64,000 nucleotides of DNA from NCBI RefSeq assembly GCF_003987345.1, contig NZ_PIPP01000003.1:310001-374000 (forward strand), given 5' to 3'. The stretch comes from Aliidiomarina shirensis (lineage in GTDB: Bacteria > Pseudomonadota > Gammaproteobacteria > Enterobacterales > Alteromonadaceae). Numbering within the stretch: position 1 is the first letter of the stretch; each line of letters starts with the position of its first letter. Both the position numbers and the translations under genes were made by a program. This document shows positions 9,584 through 18,929 of this stretch, in pieces. Below the pieces are notes generated by a model that saw only the letters and a program-made list of their open reading frames with translations, did not search any database and had not been told where the DNA came from.

Positions 9584-10606
9584 CTACTCAGCGTGTGATT
9601 CAATGTAAGTGAACACTAACTCACTTAGTATCTGGCCAGCTGCTTTGTTACCCGCCGCAATACCCATCGGGTGGCACGCCGGGGCAGCTTCAGCTAGGTG
9701 CAAGTAACGGCTCTCGCGCAGTTTTGCAAGGTCACGAATAAACACCATCGCATCAGCTAAACTCACGCCTGAGTAGTTAAAGGCGCTCGCGGGTGCTTGC
9801 ATGATGGAATCCACATCGAGCTCAATACCAAAAGGAACCCGCCAGGTAATCACTTGATTCTGTATCGTTTGCAAAACACGGTGCATTTTCATACCCACCA
9901 TATCCTGTACGGAGGTGTATGTAGCGCCTGCATCATCTAGTTGATCTAACGTAGCCCGCGAGTTCTTAGCAGGGTGTAGCGCTACTACGTGGTAATGTTT
10001 TAGGAAGCCTTTCTCGAACGCGTAACTAAAACCATTGCCACTGTGGCGGCCTTCTAAGGGACGAAAATCAGCATGAGGGTCTAGATTTACGGCACCTACA
10101 AATTGCTCAGAGGTGATTGCCAATGATTGCAATAACGGCAGCGCATTATTGTGCCCACCACCGATTAAAATAACCTGATAGCCTTGTCGGAATAATATTT
10201 CGGTTACCGCTGCAACTCGCTTATCAAGTTCTGCGCATAATTCGCGCAGGTGTTTTAAATCTTTGGCGTTACCTGCATCGAGCGCCAGCGATTGTTGCTG
10301 CAAATCGGTACAATCAACTTGCCCAGCCAACACCACTTGATCAATAGCGATACGCCCGGAGTCTTGCATATTCAAAAACTGCTGCAAAAAAGCCGCGAAG
10401 CCAAGTTCAGCGCCACCTTGCCCAAGGTTTGCACGCGGACCAATAGATTCGGGAACGCCCACAATAGCAAAACGCCCCAGCGGCAACGCTGAGGCATCTA
10501 GGTTCGAGAGCACTTGAATTGATTCACCGATGCGAATTTCTCCTGCGCGTGGGTTAACCCATGCAGCAGGATCTATCGGCAACCAAAATAATGGCTTTTC
10601 AGGCAT
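9584..10606 (-). CDS. hutG: Formimidoylglutamase, ureohydrolase family
   Basis: Protein of 340 residues in the arginase/agmatinase superfamily. It contains the Mn-binding motifs GGGHNNALP (about residue 150), NLDPHADFRP (about 175) and ELDVDS (about 265). In a hut cluster this is the HutG type that cleaves formiminoglutamate to glutamate and formamide, completing the four-step pathway; no HutF is present here. The C-terminal part is somewhat divergent from classical HutG, so another guanidino/formimino hydrolase activity is possible but unlikely in this context. It begins only eight bases after the rraA stop, indicating cotranscription with rraA. Confidence 0.9.
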   Translation of the reverse strand: MPEKPLFWLPIDPAAWVNPRAGEIRIGESIQVLSNLDASALPLGRFAIVGVPESIGPRANLGQGGAELGFAAFLQQFLNMQDSGRIAIDQVVLAGQVDCTDLQQQSLALDAGNAKDLKHLRELCAELDKRVAAVTEILFRQGYQVILIGGGHNNALPLLQSLAITSEQFVGAVNLDPHADFRPLEGRHSGNGFSYAFEKGFLKHYHVVALHPAKNSRATLDQLDDAGATYTSVQDMVGMKMHRVLQTIQNQVITWRVPFGIELDVDSIMQAPASAFNYSGVSLADAMVFIRDLAKLRESRYLHLAEAAPACHPMGIAAGNKAAGQILSELVFTYIESHAE

Positions 10607-10614
10607 ATAACTAA

Positions 10615-11100
10615 TTACTCAATATCCAAGGCTTCTGGAGAGAGAATAATACCGGTGCTATCGGCATAAATATGATCTTCAGGTAAAAACGTAACACCAC
10701 CAAAGTTCACGGCGATATCTGTTTCACCAACACCAGCGGCATCAGCGCCTACAGGAATCGATGCTATCGCTTGGATACCGAGATCAAGATCTTCTAACAG
10801 ATCCACATCGCGTACACAGCCATAGCAAATAATACCTTCCCATTCATTTTCTAACGCTAGCTCAGCAATAGCGATATCAATTAATGCGCGGCGCAACGAA
10901 CCACCACCATCAATTAATAGCACTTTACCGGCACCCGGTTGTTCTAGAGCTGTTTCGATCAGGCCTTTGTCTTCGTGGCATTTAACGGTAACCACCTGCC
11001 CCCCAAACGACGAACGGCCACCATAGTTTGCAAACATTGGTTCAACCACATCAATCTGATCAGCATATAAATCACAAAGTTCCGAGGTATTGTATTCCAT
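10615..11100 (-). CDS. rraA: RraA-family protein (RNase E inhibitor / aldolase fold)
   Basis: Protein of 161 residues, exactly the length of E. coli RraA. It starts [23 protein letters not shown] and carries the family core [25 protein letters not shown]. RraA binds RNase E and modulates mRNA decay; related proteins act as 4-hydroxy-4-methyl-2-oxoglutarate aldolases. Sequence alone favours the RNase E regulator. The ATG has an AGGAG site eight bases upstream. It is followed directly by hutG on the same strand, an unusual partner. Confidence 0.93.
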   Translation of the reverse strand: MEYNTSELCDLYADQIDVVEPMFANYGGRSSFGGQVVTVKCHEDKGLIETALEQPGAGKVLLIDGGGSLRRALIDIAIAELALENEWEGIICYGCVRDVDLLEDLDLGIQAIASIPVGADAAGVGETDIAVNFGGVTFLPEDHIYADSTGIILSPEALDIE

Positions 11101-11302
11101 GAGAAACGCTCCTGCGGCATTAGAAAAGCCATGAGTATTAAGTAGAGCACAGTATAAACCTTTAACTGCATGGGTGAAAGAACCCTTTGTCGCGCTAGGC
11201 CAGCTAATTGCAGAACAACCGAATTTGCCACCGATAAGGTTGATTTATTACGAAAAAACCCGTTAAATCAATACTTCAATAATAATTATAAGATCTTATT
11301 GC

Positions 11303-13369
11303 ATGCCCTTTAGCGACACCGCCGTTCTTGGAGCTAGTTTTGCGGGGCAAGGCCTAATGGTTTTAGGCTTTGCTCTTCTGCTATCGCATTACTTTCGTGT
11401 CTATCGAAGGGCATACCTGCGTTTTTGGTCCTACGCTGCAGTTTGGTTTGGATTAAGCTCTGCTTTTCAGTTAGTGCAGCATGCCACTTGGCTCGAAATG
11501 CCCCCATGGGCCTTAGCTCAGTTCGATACCCTTAGCCTTACCTTGATGTATCTAGCGCTTAGTTTACTCGCGCTGGGTGTTTTCGATATCACCATGAACT
11601 CAATGCCAAATCGCCGCGTTCGTTGGCGCATTTATGGTGCCTGCTTGATTATTGCCCTTGTTTCCAACGGCACTATTGGTCCAAGCTCCGATCCGCTGGT
11701 GTGGCAGCCCTTCTTCCGCAATGCTGTGCTATATCTAATCTCGGGGCTTACCCTAGGCGCTGTTGGCGTCATCATTTATAAATTATCCACACCCACCATG
11801 GGGCCGCGGCTAATCGCATTTGCATTTTTCCTGCAAAGCCTAAAAAACTTACTGTTGGTAAGCCTTTTATTGGTCGATAGCACCGCACTAAGCTCAGAAG
11901 TGCTTTGGTTATTCACGGGGCTTCTGAATGTAGTATTTCTTACCTGTGCTATGCTCGGCATTACAATCTGGCTTCTGGAAACGGAACGGCACAAAGCCAT
12001 TGATGCGTTGCAAAAAGCCGAATACATGAACCGCCATGATGCCCTTACCGGAATAGAGAATCGCGATGAGTTAATGTCGAAAATGCCCATATTTATCGAT
12101 TCTTGCCGTGGCGATGGCCGCGAACTCGCTGTGTTTATGATTGGCGTAGATCGTTTTAAAGCGATTAACGATACTCTCGGCTTGCGCGGCGGCGATCGCG
12201 TGTTAGTAGAGCTCAGTAATCGGCTAAAAAACTTACCTGAGCAGGCGCTCGCGTTGGCTCGAATTAGCGGCGATGTGTTTGTAGTAATGTATGATCACTT
12301 ACATAGTCGTGAAAAAGCAGTAGCGATGGCAAGTGAGATTCAGCAGCTAATTCACAAACCACTGCTCATCGATAATAAACACTTAAACGTAAAATGCAGT
12401 ATCGGTATCTCACGTTACCCACAACAGGGGCTTTCGGCCGAAGGCTTACTTAGCAAAGCAAACATAGCATTAGCAAATGCAAAGTTACCCGAAAACAGCA
12501 ACATCATGATGTATCGCGAAGGTATGAATGATAACTATATTCGCCTCGTGGATATGGAGCCAGACCTGCGCCGCGCGCTACTTAAAAACGAGTTCGTAGT
12601 GCACCTGCAGCCTATTTATGATGTTCGTACGCAATATTTAAGCAGCTTTGAAGCGCTATTGCGCTGGCAGCATCCCGCGAAAGGCTTACTGAACCCCGAT
12701 GATTTCCTGCCTTTTGTTGAACAGTTAGGAATGTCCTGCGATATTGATGAATGGGTGCTCAAGCACTGTGCAAAGCTAATTTCACGCTGGCGCGCCCAAG
12801 GCGAAAAAGTGTTGCCGATTGCCATTAATCTTTCTGCTCGCCACTTTCAACAACCCGAACTTACCGATAAGTTGCGCCGATTGTATCGTGAGTACCAATT
12901 ACAAGCGGGTGATATCGAGCTGGAAATCACTGAGAATGTAGCCATGTCGGACATTACCACGGGCCTTAACGTCCTGAACCGCTTGCGTGAAATGGGTATT
13001 CGTGTGGCTATTGATGATTTTGGTACCGGCTACTCCTCACTCGCTTATTTGCGGAAGCTTCCAGTGGATAAAATTAAAATCGATCGCAGCTTTATCAATG
13101 AAATTATGGCAAGCAGCGAAGATTCTACGATTGTTCGCACGCTCATTGAACTGAGCCACGTGCTCAAAAAGCAAATTGTCGCCGAAGGGGTAGAAACCGC
13201 TGAACAATTTGCATTGCTGAGTGAAATGCATTGCGATAGCGTACAAGGTTACTATTTCTCGCCCCCGGTAAACGAAGAAAAATCACGTGGTTTGCTGCAA
13301 GATTTCTGGCGCAAGTGGATATCTCATAACCGTGAATCAGGCAAAGAGGCATGGGTAGGTTCCCGATGA
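11303..13369 (+). CDS. Membrane EAL phosphodiesterase with degenerate GGDEF
   Basis: Protein of 688 residues. Residues 10-225 hold about seven hydrophobic helices forming a membrane sensor. A GGDEF domain (about 240-400) reads SGDVF at residues 322-326, so diguanylate cyclase activity is unlikely. An EAL domain (about 420-665) keeps the catalytic set: FEALLRW (Glu450), ELEITENVAM, IDDFGTGYSSLAYL, VDKIKIDRSF, VAEGVET and QGYYFSPP. It should therefore hydrolyse cyclic-di-GMP, with the GGDEF perhaps acting as a GTP sensor. Its last bases overlap the start of the next gene (ATGA), so it is translationally coupled to a cyclase. The ligand is unknown. Confidence 0.9.
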   Translation: MPFSDTAVLGASFAGQGLMVLGFALLLSHYFRVYRRAYLRFWSYAAVWFGLSSAFQLVQHATWLEMPPWALAQFDTLSLTLMYLALSLLALGVFDITMNSMPNRRVRWRIYGACLIIALVSNGTIGPSSDPLVWQPFFRNAVLYLISGLTLGAVGVIIYKLSTPTMGPRLIAFAFFLQSLKNLLLVSLLLVDSTALSSEVLWLFTGLLNVVFLTCAMLGITIWLLETERHKAIDALQKAEYMNRHDALTGIENRDELMSKMPIFIDSCRGDGRELAVFMIGVDRFKAINDTLGLRGGDRVLVELSNRLKNLPEQALALARISGDVFVVMYDHLHSREKAVAMASEIQQLIHKPLLIDNKHLNVKCSIGISRYPQQGLSAEGLLSKANIALANAKLPENSNIMMYREGMNDNYIRLVDMEPDLRRALLKNEFVVHLQPIYDVRTQYLSSFEALLRWQHPAKGLLNPDDFLPFVEQLGMSCDIDEWVLKHCAKLISRWRAQGEKVLPIAINLSARHFQQPELTDKLRRLYREYQLQAGDIELEITENVAMSDITTGLNVLNRLREMGIRVAIDDFGTGYSSLAYLRKLPVDKIKIDRSFINEIMASSEDSTIVRTLIELSHVLKKQIVAEGVETAEQFALLSEMHCDSVQGYYFSPPVNEEKSRGLLQDFWRKWISHNRESGKEAWVGSR

Positions 13370-15252
13370 GAAACCCTTTACATAACCGCCGAGTTCGATT
13401 TAGCCGCCGATTAACCACGCATCTGCTCGTGCGCATTAGCTTTTGGTCGTTGCTCGCTGTGTTAATCATCACTACGATCGGTTTTGTAATTTCTTACAAG
13501 CACGCCAAAGAAGCGTTAATTACCGCATTAATTGAAGATACCAACCAACATTTAGCTCGCGAAAGTGAACATTTCCGTACCGTAGAACAATCGGCCACAG
13601 TTTTAGCTGAGCGTTTCCTTACCCGATACCAAGAGTTTATAAACGATGATCGATTCCAAGAACGTTTTGATCGTTGGTACACAGAAACAGAACCAGGTGT
13701 TGTTCGCCTTCAGCCCGAATTTTATGATGGCATCCGCCAAGGTGAAACGTGGTTCGAAAATATAACCGTATTTGCAGGCCCCCGCACGAATGCTATTTCT
13801 GATGAGTTAAAGGCACGCGTTACTATTGCCCAATATGTGCTAAATGAGCTAGCACCGGCATGGCTACAAAAGGTAAAGAACACCCATATTTCTATGCCCG
13901 AGAACATTATGTTGGTGTATTCAGAAACTCAACCATGGGGTTTAGTAGCCGCCGCCGATTTAGTGATTACCGATTACTCGGTAGTGCAATCGACACTCAT
14001 GGAATATAACCCTGAACGTAAACCTGGCTGGACCGGGCTATACTACGATTTATCAGCCGATTTTTGGACCATTACCTATCAACACCCCGTCGATTATCAG
14101 GGCCAGCACTTGATGAACGCGAGCTATGATATTGCCCTAAGTGACATTATTGATCGTGTTATCCAATATCAAAGTGATAGTGATAAACGCATGTTGTTCA
14201 ACACAAAGGGGCAGTTAATTGCATCGCCAGAAACCTTATCTGAAAGTTATCAACAGCGTGGGGTTTTGGATATAGATAAACTCAGCAATCCAGAGTACAA
14301 AGCGATTTATCAGTTAATAGAGGCCCATGGCGCCGATACCGATCATTTCGTTCTACGCAACGCCCTTCCGGGCGAGCTCTTAATTGGGCAAAAGATTTCA
14401 GGTTTAAATTGGTGGCACGTTACCCTATACCCATACAGCCAAGTGCAACTGCAAGCACTGCAGGGCCCGTTACGAATATCTTTGGCGACTATTGGTTTAT
14501 TGATTTTCATCCTCCTCATCGTTTACTGGCTGGTTAGCCGCCACGTTTCTCGCCCTCTCCGACAATTGGCGAATATGGCAATGATGATTGGTGAGAAAAA
14601 TTACGCCGACGTTATTTCTAGCAAGCATTTGCAAGAACACGTTCGCAGCGAAGTTGGATTGCTGGTTCGCTCATTCCGCACCATGGCCTCACGCTTATTG
14701 GCTCACCAGCAAAACTTAGAGAAGCTCGTGGCGGATCGCACTGCTCAGCTCGCCGCCGCCAACGAAGCACTAGAACAAATGGCACACCTCGATGGCCTTA
14801 CCGGATTGCGAAACCGCCGCGCTTTCGATAAAGACATGGCACGATTGAGTGCGCATCCGCACGATACCAACACTACTTTGTTGTTAGGTGATTTAGATAA
14901 ATTCAAACCATTTAACGATAACTATGGTCACCAAGCGGGTGATGAAGCCCTGAAGAACGTGGCCAAATGCTTAGCGAACTTCGAACAGGTTCGAGTATAT
15001 CGATATGGCGGTGAAGAAATTGCAGTGCTAGCCGATGTCGCCGATTATACAGCGGCAAAACAGCTTGCTGAAGCTATGTGTAAAGCGGTATTTGATCTGA
15101 ATATCGCGCATAAGCACTGCGAGCACAAGCGATTAACGATCAGTTTCGGCGTGCACTTAGTTGTAAACGATTCAAGTATTGAGGCAAACATTCAAGCGGT
15201 AGATAAACAGCTTTATGAAGCAAAAAAAGCGGGTGGAAACTGTGTTCGCTAA
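13366..15252 (+). CDS. Membrane diguanylate cyclase (GGEEI)
   Basis: Protein of 628 residues from the ATG at 13366, which overlaps the upstream stop as ATGA. A first membrane helix (about residues 23-45), a periplasmic region of roughly 320 residues resembling a dCache-type sensor, a second helix (about 368-390), a HAMP segment (ISRPLRQLANM-like, here VSRPLRQLANM) and a short coiled coil lead to a C-terminal GGDEF domain. The active site reads GGEEI (residues 548-552) and the upstream metal site is GDLDKFKPFND, so cyclase activity is expected. The inhibitory RxxD site is absent. It is paired with the phosphodiesterase upstream. Confidence 0.9.
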   Translation: MRNPLHNRRVRFSRRLTTHLLVRISFWSLLAVLIITTIGFVISYKHAKEALITALIEDTNQHLARESEHFRTVEQSATVLAERFLTRYQEFINDDRFQERFDRWYTETEPGVVRLQPEFYDGIRQGETWFENITVFAGPRTNAISDELKARVTIAQYVLNELAPAWLQKVKNTHISMPENIMLVYSETQPWGLVAAADLVITDYSVVQSTLMEYNPERKPGWTGLYYDLSADFWTITYQHPVDYQGQHLMNASYDIALSDIIDRVIQYQSDSDKRMLFNTKGQLIASPETLSESYQQRGVLDIDKLSNPEYKAIYQLIEAHGADTDHFVLRNALPGELLIGQKISGLNWWHVTLYPYSQVQLQALQGPLRISLATIGLLIFILLIVYWLVSRHVSRPLRQLANMAMMIGEKNYADVISSKHLQEHVRSEVGLLVRSFRTMASRLLAHQQNLEKLVADRTAQLAAANEALEQMAHLDGLTGLRNRRAFDKDMARLSAHPHDTNTTLLLGDLDKFKPFNDNYGHQAGDEALKNVAKCLANFEQVRVYRYGGEEIAVLADVADYTAAKQLAEAMCKAVFDLNIAHKHCEHKRLTISFGVHLVVNDSSIEANIQAVDKQLYEAKKAGGNCVR

Positions 15253-15279
15253 ACTCAACTAGCAACAGCCCACCCGCTT
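15222..15279 (-). terminator. Terminator of hslVU
   Basis: On the minus strand downstream of hslU, an arm at 15270-15279 pairs with 15228-15237 (AGCGGGTGG/CCACCCGCT) and is followed by seven U residues. The loop is long (about 32 bases). The right arm and U tract lie inside the 3' end of the convergent cyclase gene. Confidence 0.5.
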
Positions 15280-15307
15280 GTTTTCATGTTCTGGGAAGAT
15301 CTAAAGG

Positions 15308-16648
15308 TTACAAAATAAAGCGGCTCAAATCTTCATCTTCGGCTAGTTCATTCAAGTATTTATTTACATACTCACGGTCAACCACAACCGAGGTGCCTTC
15401 TAAATCCGAAGCGTTAAATGATACTTCTTCCATTAACCGTTCCAGCACCGTGTGTAAACGGCGAGCACCAATGTTCTCGGTTTTCTCGTTCACCTGCCAA
15501 GCAATTTCAGCAATGCGGCGAATACCATCTTCTTTAAACTCAACACTTACGCCCTCTGTGGCCATTAGTGCTTTGTACTGCACTGTCAGCGAAGCATTAG
15601 GTTCAGTAAGAATACGCACAAAATCTTCTGTGGTAAGCGCTTGTAGGTTTACCCGAATTGGTAACCGGCCCTGTAACTCAGGAATGAGATCAGAGGGCTT
15701 CGACATCTGAAACGCACCCGAAGCAATAAATAATATGTGATCGGTTTTCACCATACCGTGCTTGGTGTTTACCGTTGTGCCTTCCACTAGCGGTAACAAA
15801 TCACGCTGCACACCTTCGCGCGAAACATCCGGCCCACTACTATCGCCACGCTTACAGATTTTATCAACCTCATCAAGGAACACGATGCCGTTTTGCTCAA
15901 CCGATTGAATCGCTTTTTCTTTGATTTCTTCAGGGTTCATCATTTTCGCAGCTTCTTCTTCAATCAACTGCTTAAACGCATCTTTGATCTTCATTTTGCG
16001 CTTTTTGGTTTTCCCTTGGCCCATGTTTTGGAACATGCTCTGCAACTGCGAAGTCATTTCTTCCATGCCCGGAGGTGCCATAATTTCAACACCCATTTGC
16101 GCCATCGATAACTCAATTTCTATTTCTTTATCATCAAGCTTGCCTTCCCGCAGTTTCTTGCGAAAGGTTTGCCGTGTTGCATGCTGATCATCTTCATTGC
16201 TCGGCGCTTCACTATCATTCCAATTCCGTTTCGCTCGCGGCAGTAAAGTATCTAAAATGCGATCTTCGGCAGCATCTTCGGCGCGATGGCGTAAACGGGC
16301 CATTTCTTGCTCGCGCATTAACTTCACAGCGGTATCGGTAAGATCGCGAATAATCGAATCAACTTCCTTACCCACATAACCTACTTCGGTGAACTTCGTA
16401 GCTTCAATTTTGATAAAAGGCGCATTTGCTAGTTTCGCTAACCGCCGCGCAATCTCAGTTTTACCAACACCCGTTGGGCCAATCATAAGAATGTTTTTCG
16501 GTGTTACTTCTTGGCGCAACTCATCATCAAGTTGCATCCGGCGCCAGCGATTCCGCAATGCAACCGATACCGCGCGTTTGGCATCTTGCTGGCCAATAAT
16601 ATGCCGATTTAGCTCATCAACAATTTCCCTTGGGGTCATATTCGACAT
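15308..16648 (-). CDS. hslU: ATP-dependent protease ATPase subunit HslU
   Basis: AAA+ unfoldase of 446 residues that forms hexamers and feeds substrates to the HslV peptidase in the cytoplasm. Walker A is [13 protein letters not shown] (about residue 57), the family-typical [16 protein letters not shown] follows, the I-domain spans about 110-245, Walker B is [11 protein letters not shown], and the C-terminal tail EDLSRFIL inserts into HslV. The start has a perfect AAGGAG site six bases upstream. It follows hslV by three bases in a heat-shock operon. Confidence 0.98.
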   Translation of the reverse strand: MSNMTPREIVDELNRHIIGQQDAKRAVSVALRNRWRRMQLDDELRQEVTPKNILMIGPTGVGKTEIARRLAKLANAPFIKIEATKFTEVGYVGKEVDSIIRDLTDTAVKLMREQEMARLRHRAEDAAEDRILDTLLPRAKRNWNDSEAPSNEDDQHATRQTFRKKLREGKLDDKEIEIELSMAQMGVEIMAPPGMEEMTSQLQSMFQNMGQGKTKKRKMKIKDAFKQLIEEEAAKMMNPEEIKEKAIQSVEQNGIVFLDEVDKICKRGDSSGPDVSREGVQRDLLPLVEGTTVNTKHGMVKTDHILFIASGAFQMSKPSDLIPELQGRLPIRVNLQALTTEDFVRILTEPNASLTVQYKALMATEGVSVEFKEDGIRRIAEIAWQVNEKTENIGARRLHTVLERLMEEVSFNASDLEGTSVVVDREYVNKYLNELAEDEDLSRFIL

Positions 16649-16651
16649 GTT

Positions 16652-17191
16652 CTACTCCTTCACTGGCTCGGCATCGAGCACTTCAATTGTTTGATGGCTA
16701 TTGGTATACACACATATATCACCGGCAATGGTAAGCGCTTTTTCAACGATATCAGGTGCGGTTAATTCAGTGTTTTCAAGCAGCGCTCGGGCTGCTGATT
16801 GTGCGAACGGGCCACCGGAGCCAATAGCGATAAGGTCATTTTCAGGCTGCACCACATCACCATTCCCGGTAATAATCAGTGATGTTGTTTTATCCGCCAC
16901 GGCGAGCAGTGCTTCTAATTTGCGCAGCATACGATCGGTACGCCAATCCTTCGCCAGCTCAACCGCAGCTTTTGTAAGGTTGCCTTGATGCTGCTCCAAT
17001 TTCGCTTCAAAACGTTCAAAAAGCGTAAATGCATCTGCAGTACCGCCTGCAAAACCAGCGATTACTTTGCCATTGTATAAACGCCGTACTTTTTTGGCGT
17101 TCCCCTTCATCACGGTATTACCCAATGAAACTTGTCCATCGCCGCCAATAGCTACTTTATCACCACGGCGAACAGAAACGATTGTAGTCAT
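16652..17191 (-). CDS. hslV: ATP-dependent protease peptidase subunit HslV
   Basis: Proteasome-like threonine peptidase of 179 residues. After removal of Met1 the chain begins [21 protein letters not shown], exposing the catalytic Thr. [16 protein letters not shown] and [15 protein letters not shown] are family-specific. It forms the double hexamer core of HslVU, which degrades misfolded and regulatory proteins. First gene of the hslVU operon, preceded by a sigma-32-type promoter at 17222-17250 and an AGAGGA ribosome site. Confidence 0.98.
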   Translation of the reverse strand: MTTIVSVRRGDKVAIGGDGQVSLGNTVMKGNAKKVRRLYNGKVIAGFAGGTADAFTLFERFEAKLEQHQGNLTKAAVELAKDWRTDRMLRKLEALLAVADKTTSLIITGNGDVVQPENDLIAIGSGGPFAQSAARALLENTELTAPDIVEKALTIAGDICVYTNSHQTIEVLDAEPVKE

Positions 17192-17221
17192 CTGTGTTCC
17201 TCTTTATCGGTTATACACAGT

Positions 17222-17250
17222 AGATAGGGGCGACACATGATGAATTCAAG
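17222..17250 (-). promoter_or_regulatory. Sigma-32 heat-shock promoter of hslVU
   Basis: On the minus strand, CTTGAA (17250-17245) is followed after 14 bases by CCCCTATCT (17230-17222). This matches the sigma-32 consensus CTTGAA / CCCCATNT with correct spacing, and lies about 31 bases upstream of the hslV start, in line with known heat-shock control of hslVU. Confidence 0.75.
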
Positions 17251-17270
17251 AGTGCGGGGAACCAGCAAGA

Positions 17271-17294
17271 GCGGAGGGTGAGAACACCCTCGCG
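17271..17294 (-). terminator. Hairpin downstream of lipoprotein gene
   Basis: GC-rich inverted repeat (AGGGTG...CACCCT extended by GCG/CGC with one bulge, four-base loop) 17 bases after the stop of the minus-strand lipoprotein gene and upstream of the hslV promoter. No clean U tract follows. Confidence 0.45.
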
Positions 17295-17310
17295 CTTGTT
17301 GTTGGCTGAA

Positions 17311-18093
17311 TTACTCGTTTGCAGGCGGCCTTGGAAACAAAATGGGGCGTTGTAAAAGGGAAGAAATAAAGCCATTTATGGTTGTTTGCCCACCACCTAA
17401 GTTGTTGTAAACACCAACAACTCTTGGTGTAATCTGAGTATTGTCATCGTACATTTTTACCTTGATCGATGCCAACGCGAGCATCGCATTCTGAATACTC
17501 GATTCACTAATTTCGCTCGGCATCGGAATCAAACTAGAAATCTCTTGGCCACTTACGCCTAATGTTTGAATAATCAAAGTTCCGGAAACTTGTTCAGCTC
17601 TAGCGGCAACGCCTAGAGCAAACAAACTCGATAAATCGATTTCACCTTTTTTTACGAAAATATTTGCCGTTAAACGAAGCCCTACACCAATATAAACCGG
17701 CACAACAGTGTTCGCTAAATCTTCCTCGCCCTGAGGCAATAGAGTAGCAATACGTTTCCCATCAGCAGGGTTCTCCGATATTGAAACAGGTAAGGAATCG
17801 GTACTAAATTTAATATAATCGAGTATCACCACATAGTTCTTACCTTCCACCCCCAACTTAGCGGGCCCAAACGTTAAACTACCCTCGCGAGTAACCGTGC
17901 CAATAGCAAGACGCATCGTTTCATCGGAAAGTGCATTGAGCACTTCTCCGTTGGGAATATTTAATTGCACCGGAAGTGGATCTAACGGGTGATAACCAAA
18001 ATTATCTTCAGCCGAGCCGCTATCTAACGGCACGTTAATTGAAGAACAGCCTGAAAGCAGTACCACAATAAAAACTAAAATTAAGCGACACAT
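17311..18093 (-). CDS. Predicted lipoprotein, unknown function
   Basis: Protein of 260 residues with a type II signal peptide and lipobox LLSGC (Cys16), so it should be exported and lipid-anchored. The mature part alternates hydrophobic and polar residues in a way that suggests beta structure, with a late Gly/Thr/Asn-rich stretch (NNLGGGQTTINGF). Residue +2 after Cys is Ser, which favours the outer membrane. I do not recognise the family. It stands alone between hslV and ftsN on the same strand, flanked by about 240 bases without a gene upstream. Confidence 0.7.
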   Translation of the reverse strand: MCRLILVFIVVLLSGCSSINVPLDSGSAEDNFGYHPLDPLPVQLNIPNGEVLNALSDETMRLAIGTVTREGSLTFGPAKLGVEGKNYVVILDYIKFSTDSLPVSISENPADGKRIATLLPQGEEDLANTVVPVYIGVGLRLTANIFVKKGEIDLSSLFALGVAARAEQVSGTLIIQTLGVSGQEISSLIPMPSEISESSIQNAMLALASIKVKMYDDNTQITPRVVGVYNNLGGGQTTINGFISSLLQRPILFPRPPANE

Positions 18094-18335
18094 AATGCCC
18101 CCGAAAAGTAACGTTTACTGCGAACGCGAAAAGGTTTTAAACCATCGCGCCATACCCATGCTTATTAAAAAGCAAATTGATACACAGAAAACCTCTACCA
18201 CGAGGGAGCAACGGAACGTTACGGCTGGAGCGTGCACCGACAAAAAAGCGGCTTAGTGAAATTTAACCATAGCACCAGTTTAGGAATTAGCATTATTTGG
18301 AAAGTGAATTTTTCTCGCCAACCAGTGCGGCGGGA

Positions 18336-18926
18336 TCAATCAAGGTTCCACAGCCAAATCTGGCAGCCGTAAATGCCGGTGCGCTGAAGTTGGTTGTTGG
18401 TGCGTTGGGCATCGCGCAGATTATCGAAAGGCCCGAGGATAACTCGGAACCAGCGGCCATTGCTGCCGGTAGTTTCGCGGATTTGTGATTCATAGCCTGC
18501 CATGGCAATTCTGGCTTTTAAATTATCGGCATCGGCGTGACTGCGAAACGAAGCGCATTGCATTAAGCGGCGGCGTGATTCTGCAAGTTCAGGTACTTCT
18601 ACCTCAACCTGTTGGCTTTCCAACTCTTCAATATACTGCCAGCGTTCAGCTGGAATTTCCGGTAAGGGCTCTAAAGCGGGTGCGGAAACCGTATCTACAG
18701 GTTCATCCACGACAGGCGTGGGCATATCGCCTTTCTTTAAAAACCAAAGAAAACTTACAAATACGGCAATTACCACCAAGGTAACCAGTAGCGCACGAAT
18801 TGGTACCGGCGATTTCGCCCCTTTTTGATTAGCTGGCTTACGCGTAGCACCGCGCGCGGCAGGTTTTCCTTTCCCCACTGGCTTTTTCTTTTTCGGTGCA
18901 CCGCGCTTGGCGTAATCAACCGCCAT
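18336..18926 (-). CDS. ftsN: Cell division protein FtsN-like, SPOR domain
   Basis: Protein of 196 residues with a Lys/Arg-rich cytoplasmic N-terminus, one membrane helix (about 47-67, VPIRALLVTLVVIAVFVSFL), a periplasmic linker and a C-terminal SPOR domain (about 118-196; LMQCASFRSHADADNLKARI, WFRVILGPF). SPOR domains bind denuded septal peptidoglycan. The position next to argS and priA and the N-terminal YAKRGAPKKKK motif match FtsN, which activates septal synthesis, but it is much shorter than the 319-residue E. coli protein. It starts three bases after the argS stop. Confidence 0.85.
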   Translation of the reverse strand: MAVDYAKRGAPKKKKPVGKGKPAARGATRKPANQKGAKSPVPIRALLVTLVVIAVFVSFLWFLKKGDMPTPVVDEPVDTVSAPALEPLPEIPAERWQYIEELESQQVEVEVPELAESRRRLMQCASFRSHADADNLKARIAMAGYESQIRETTGSNGRWFRVILGPFDNLRDAQRTNNQLQRTGIYGCQIWLWNLD

Positions 18927-18929
18927 AAA

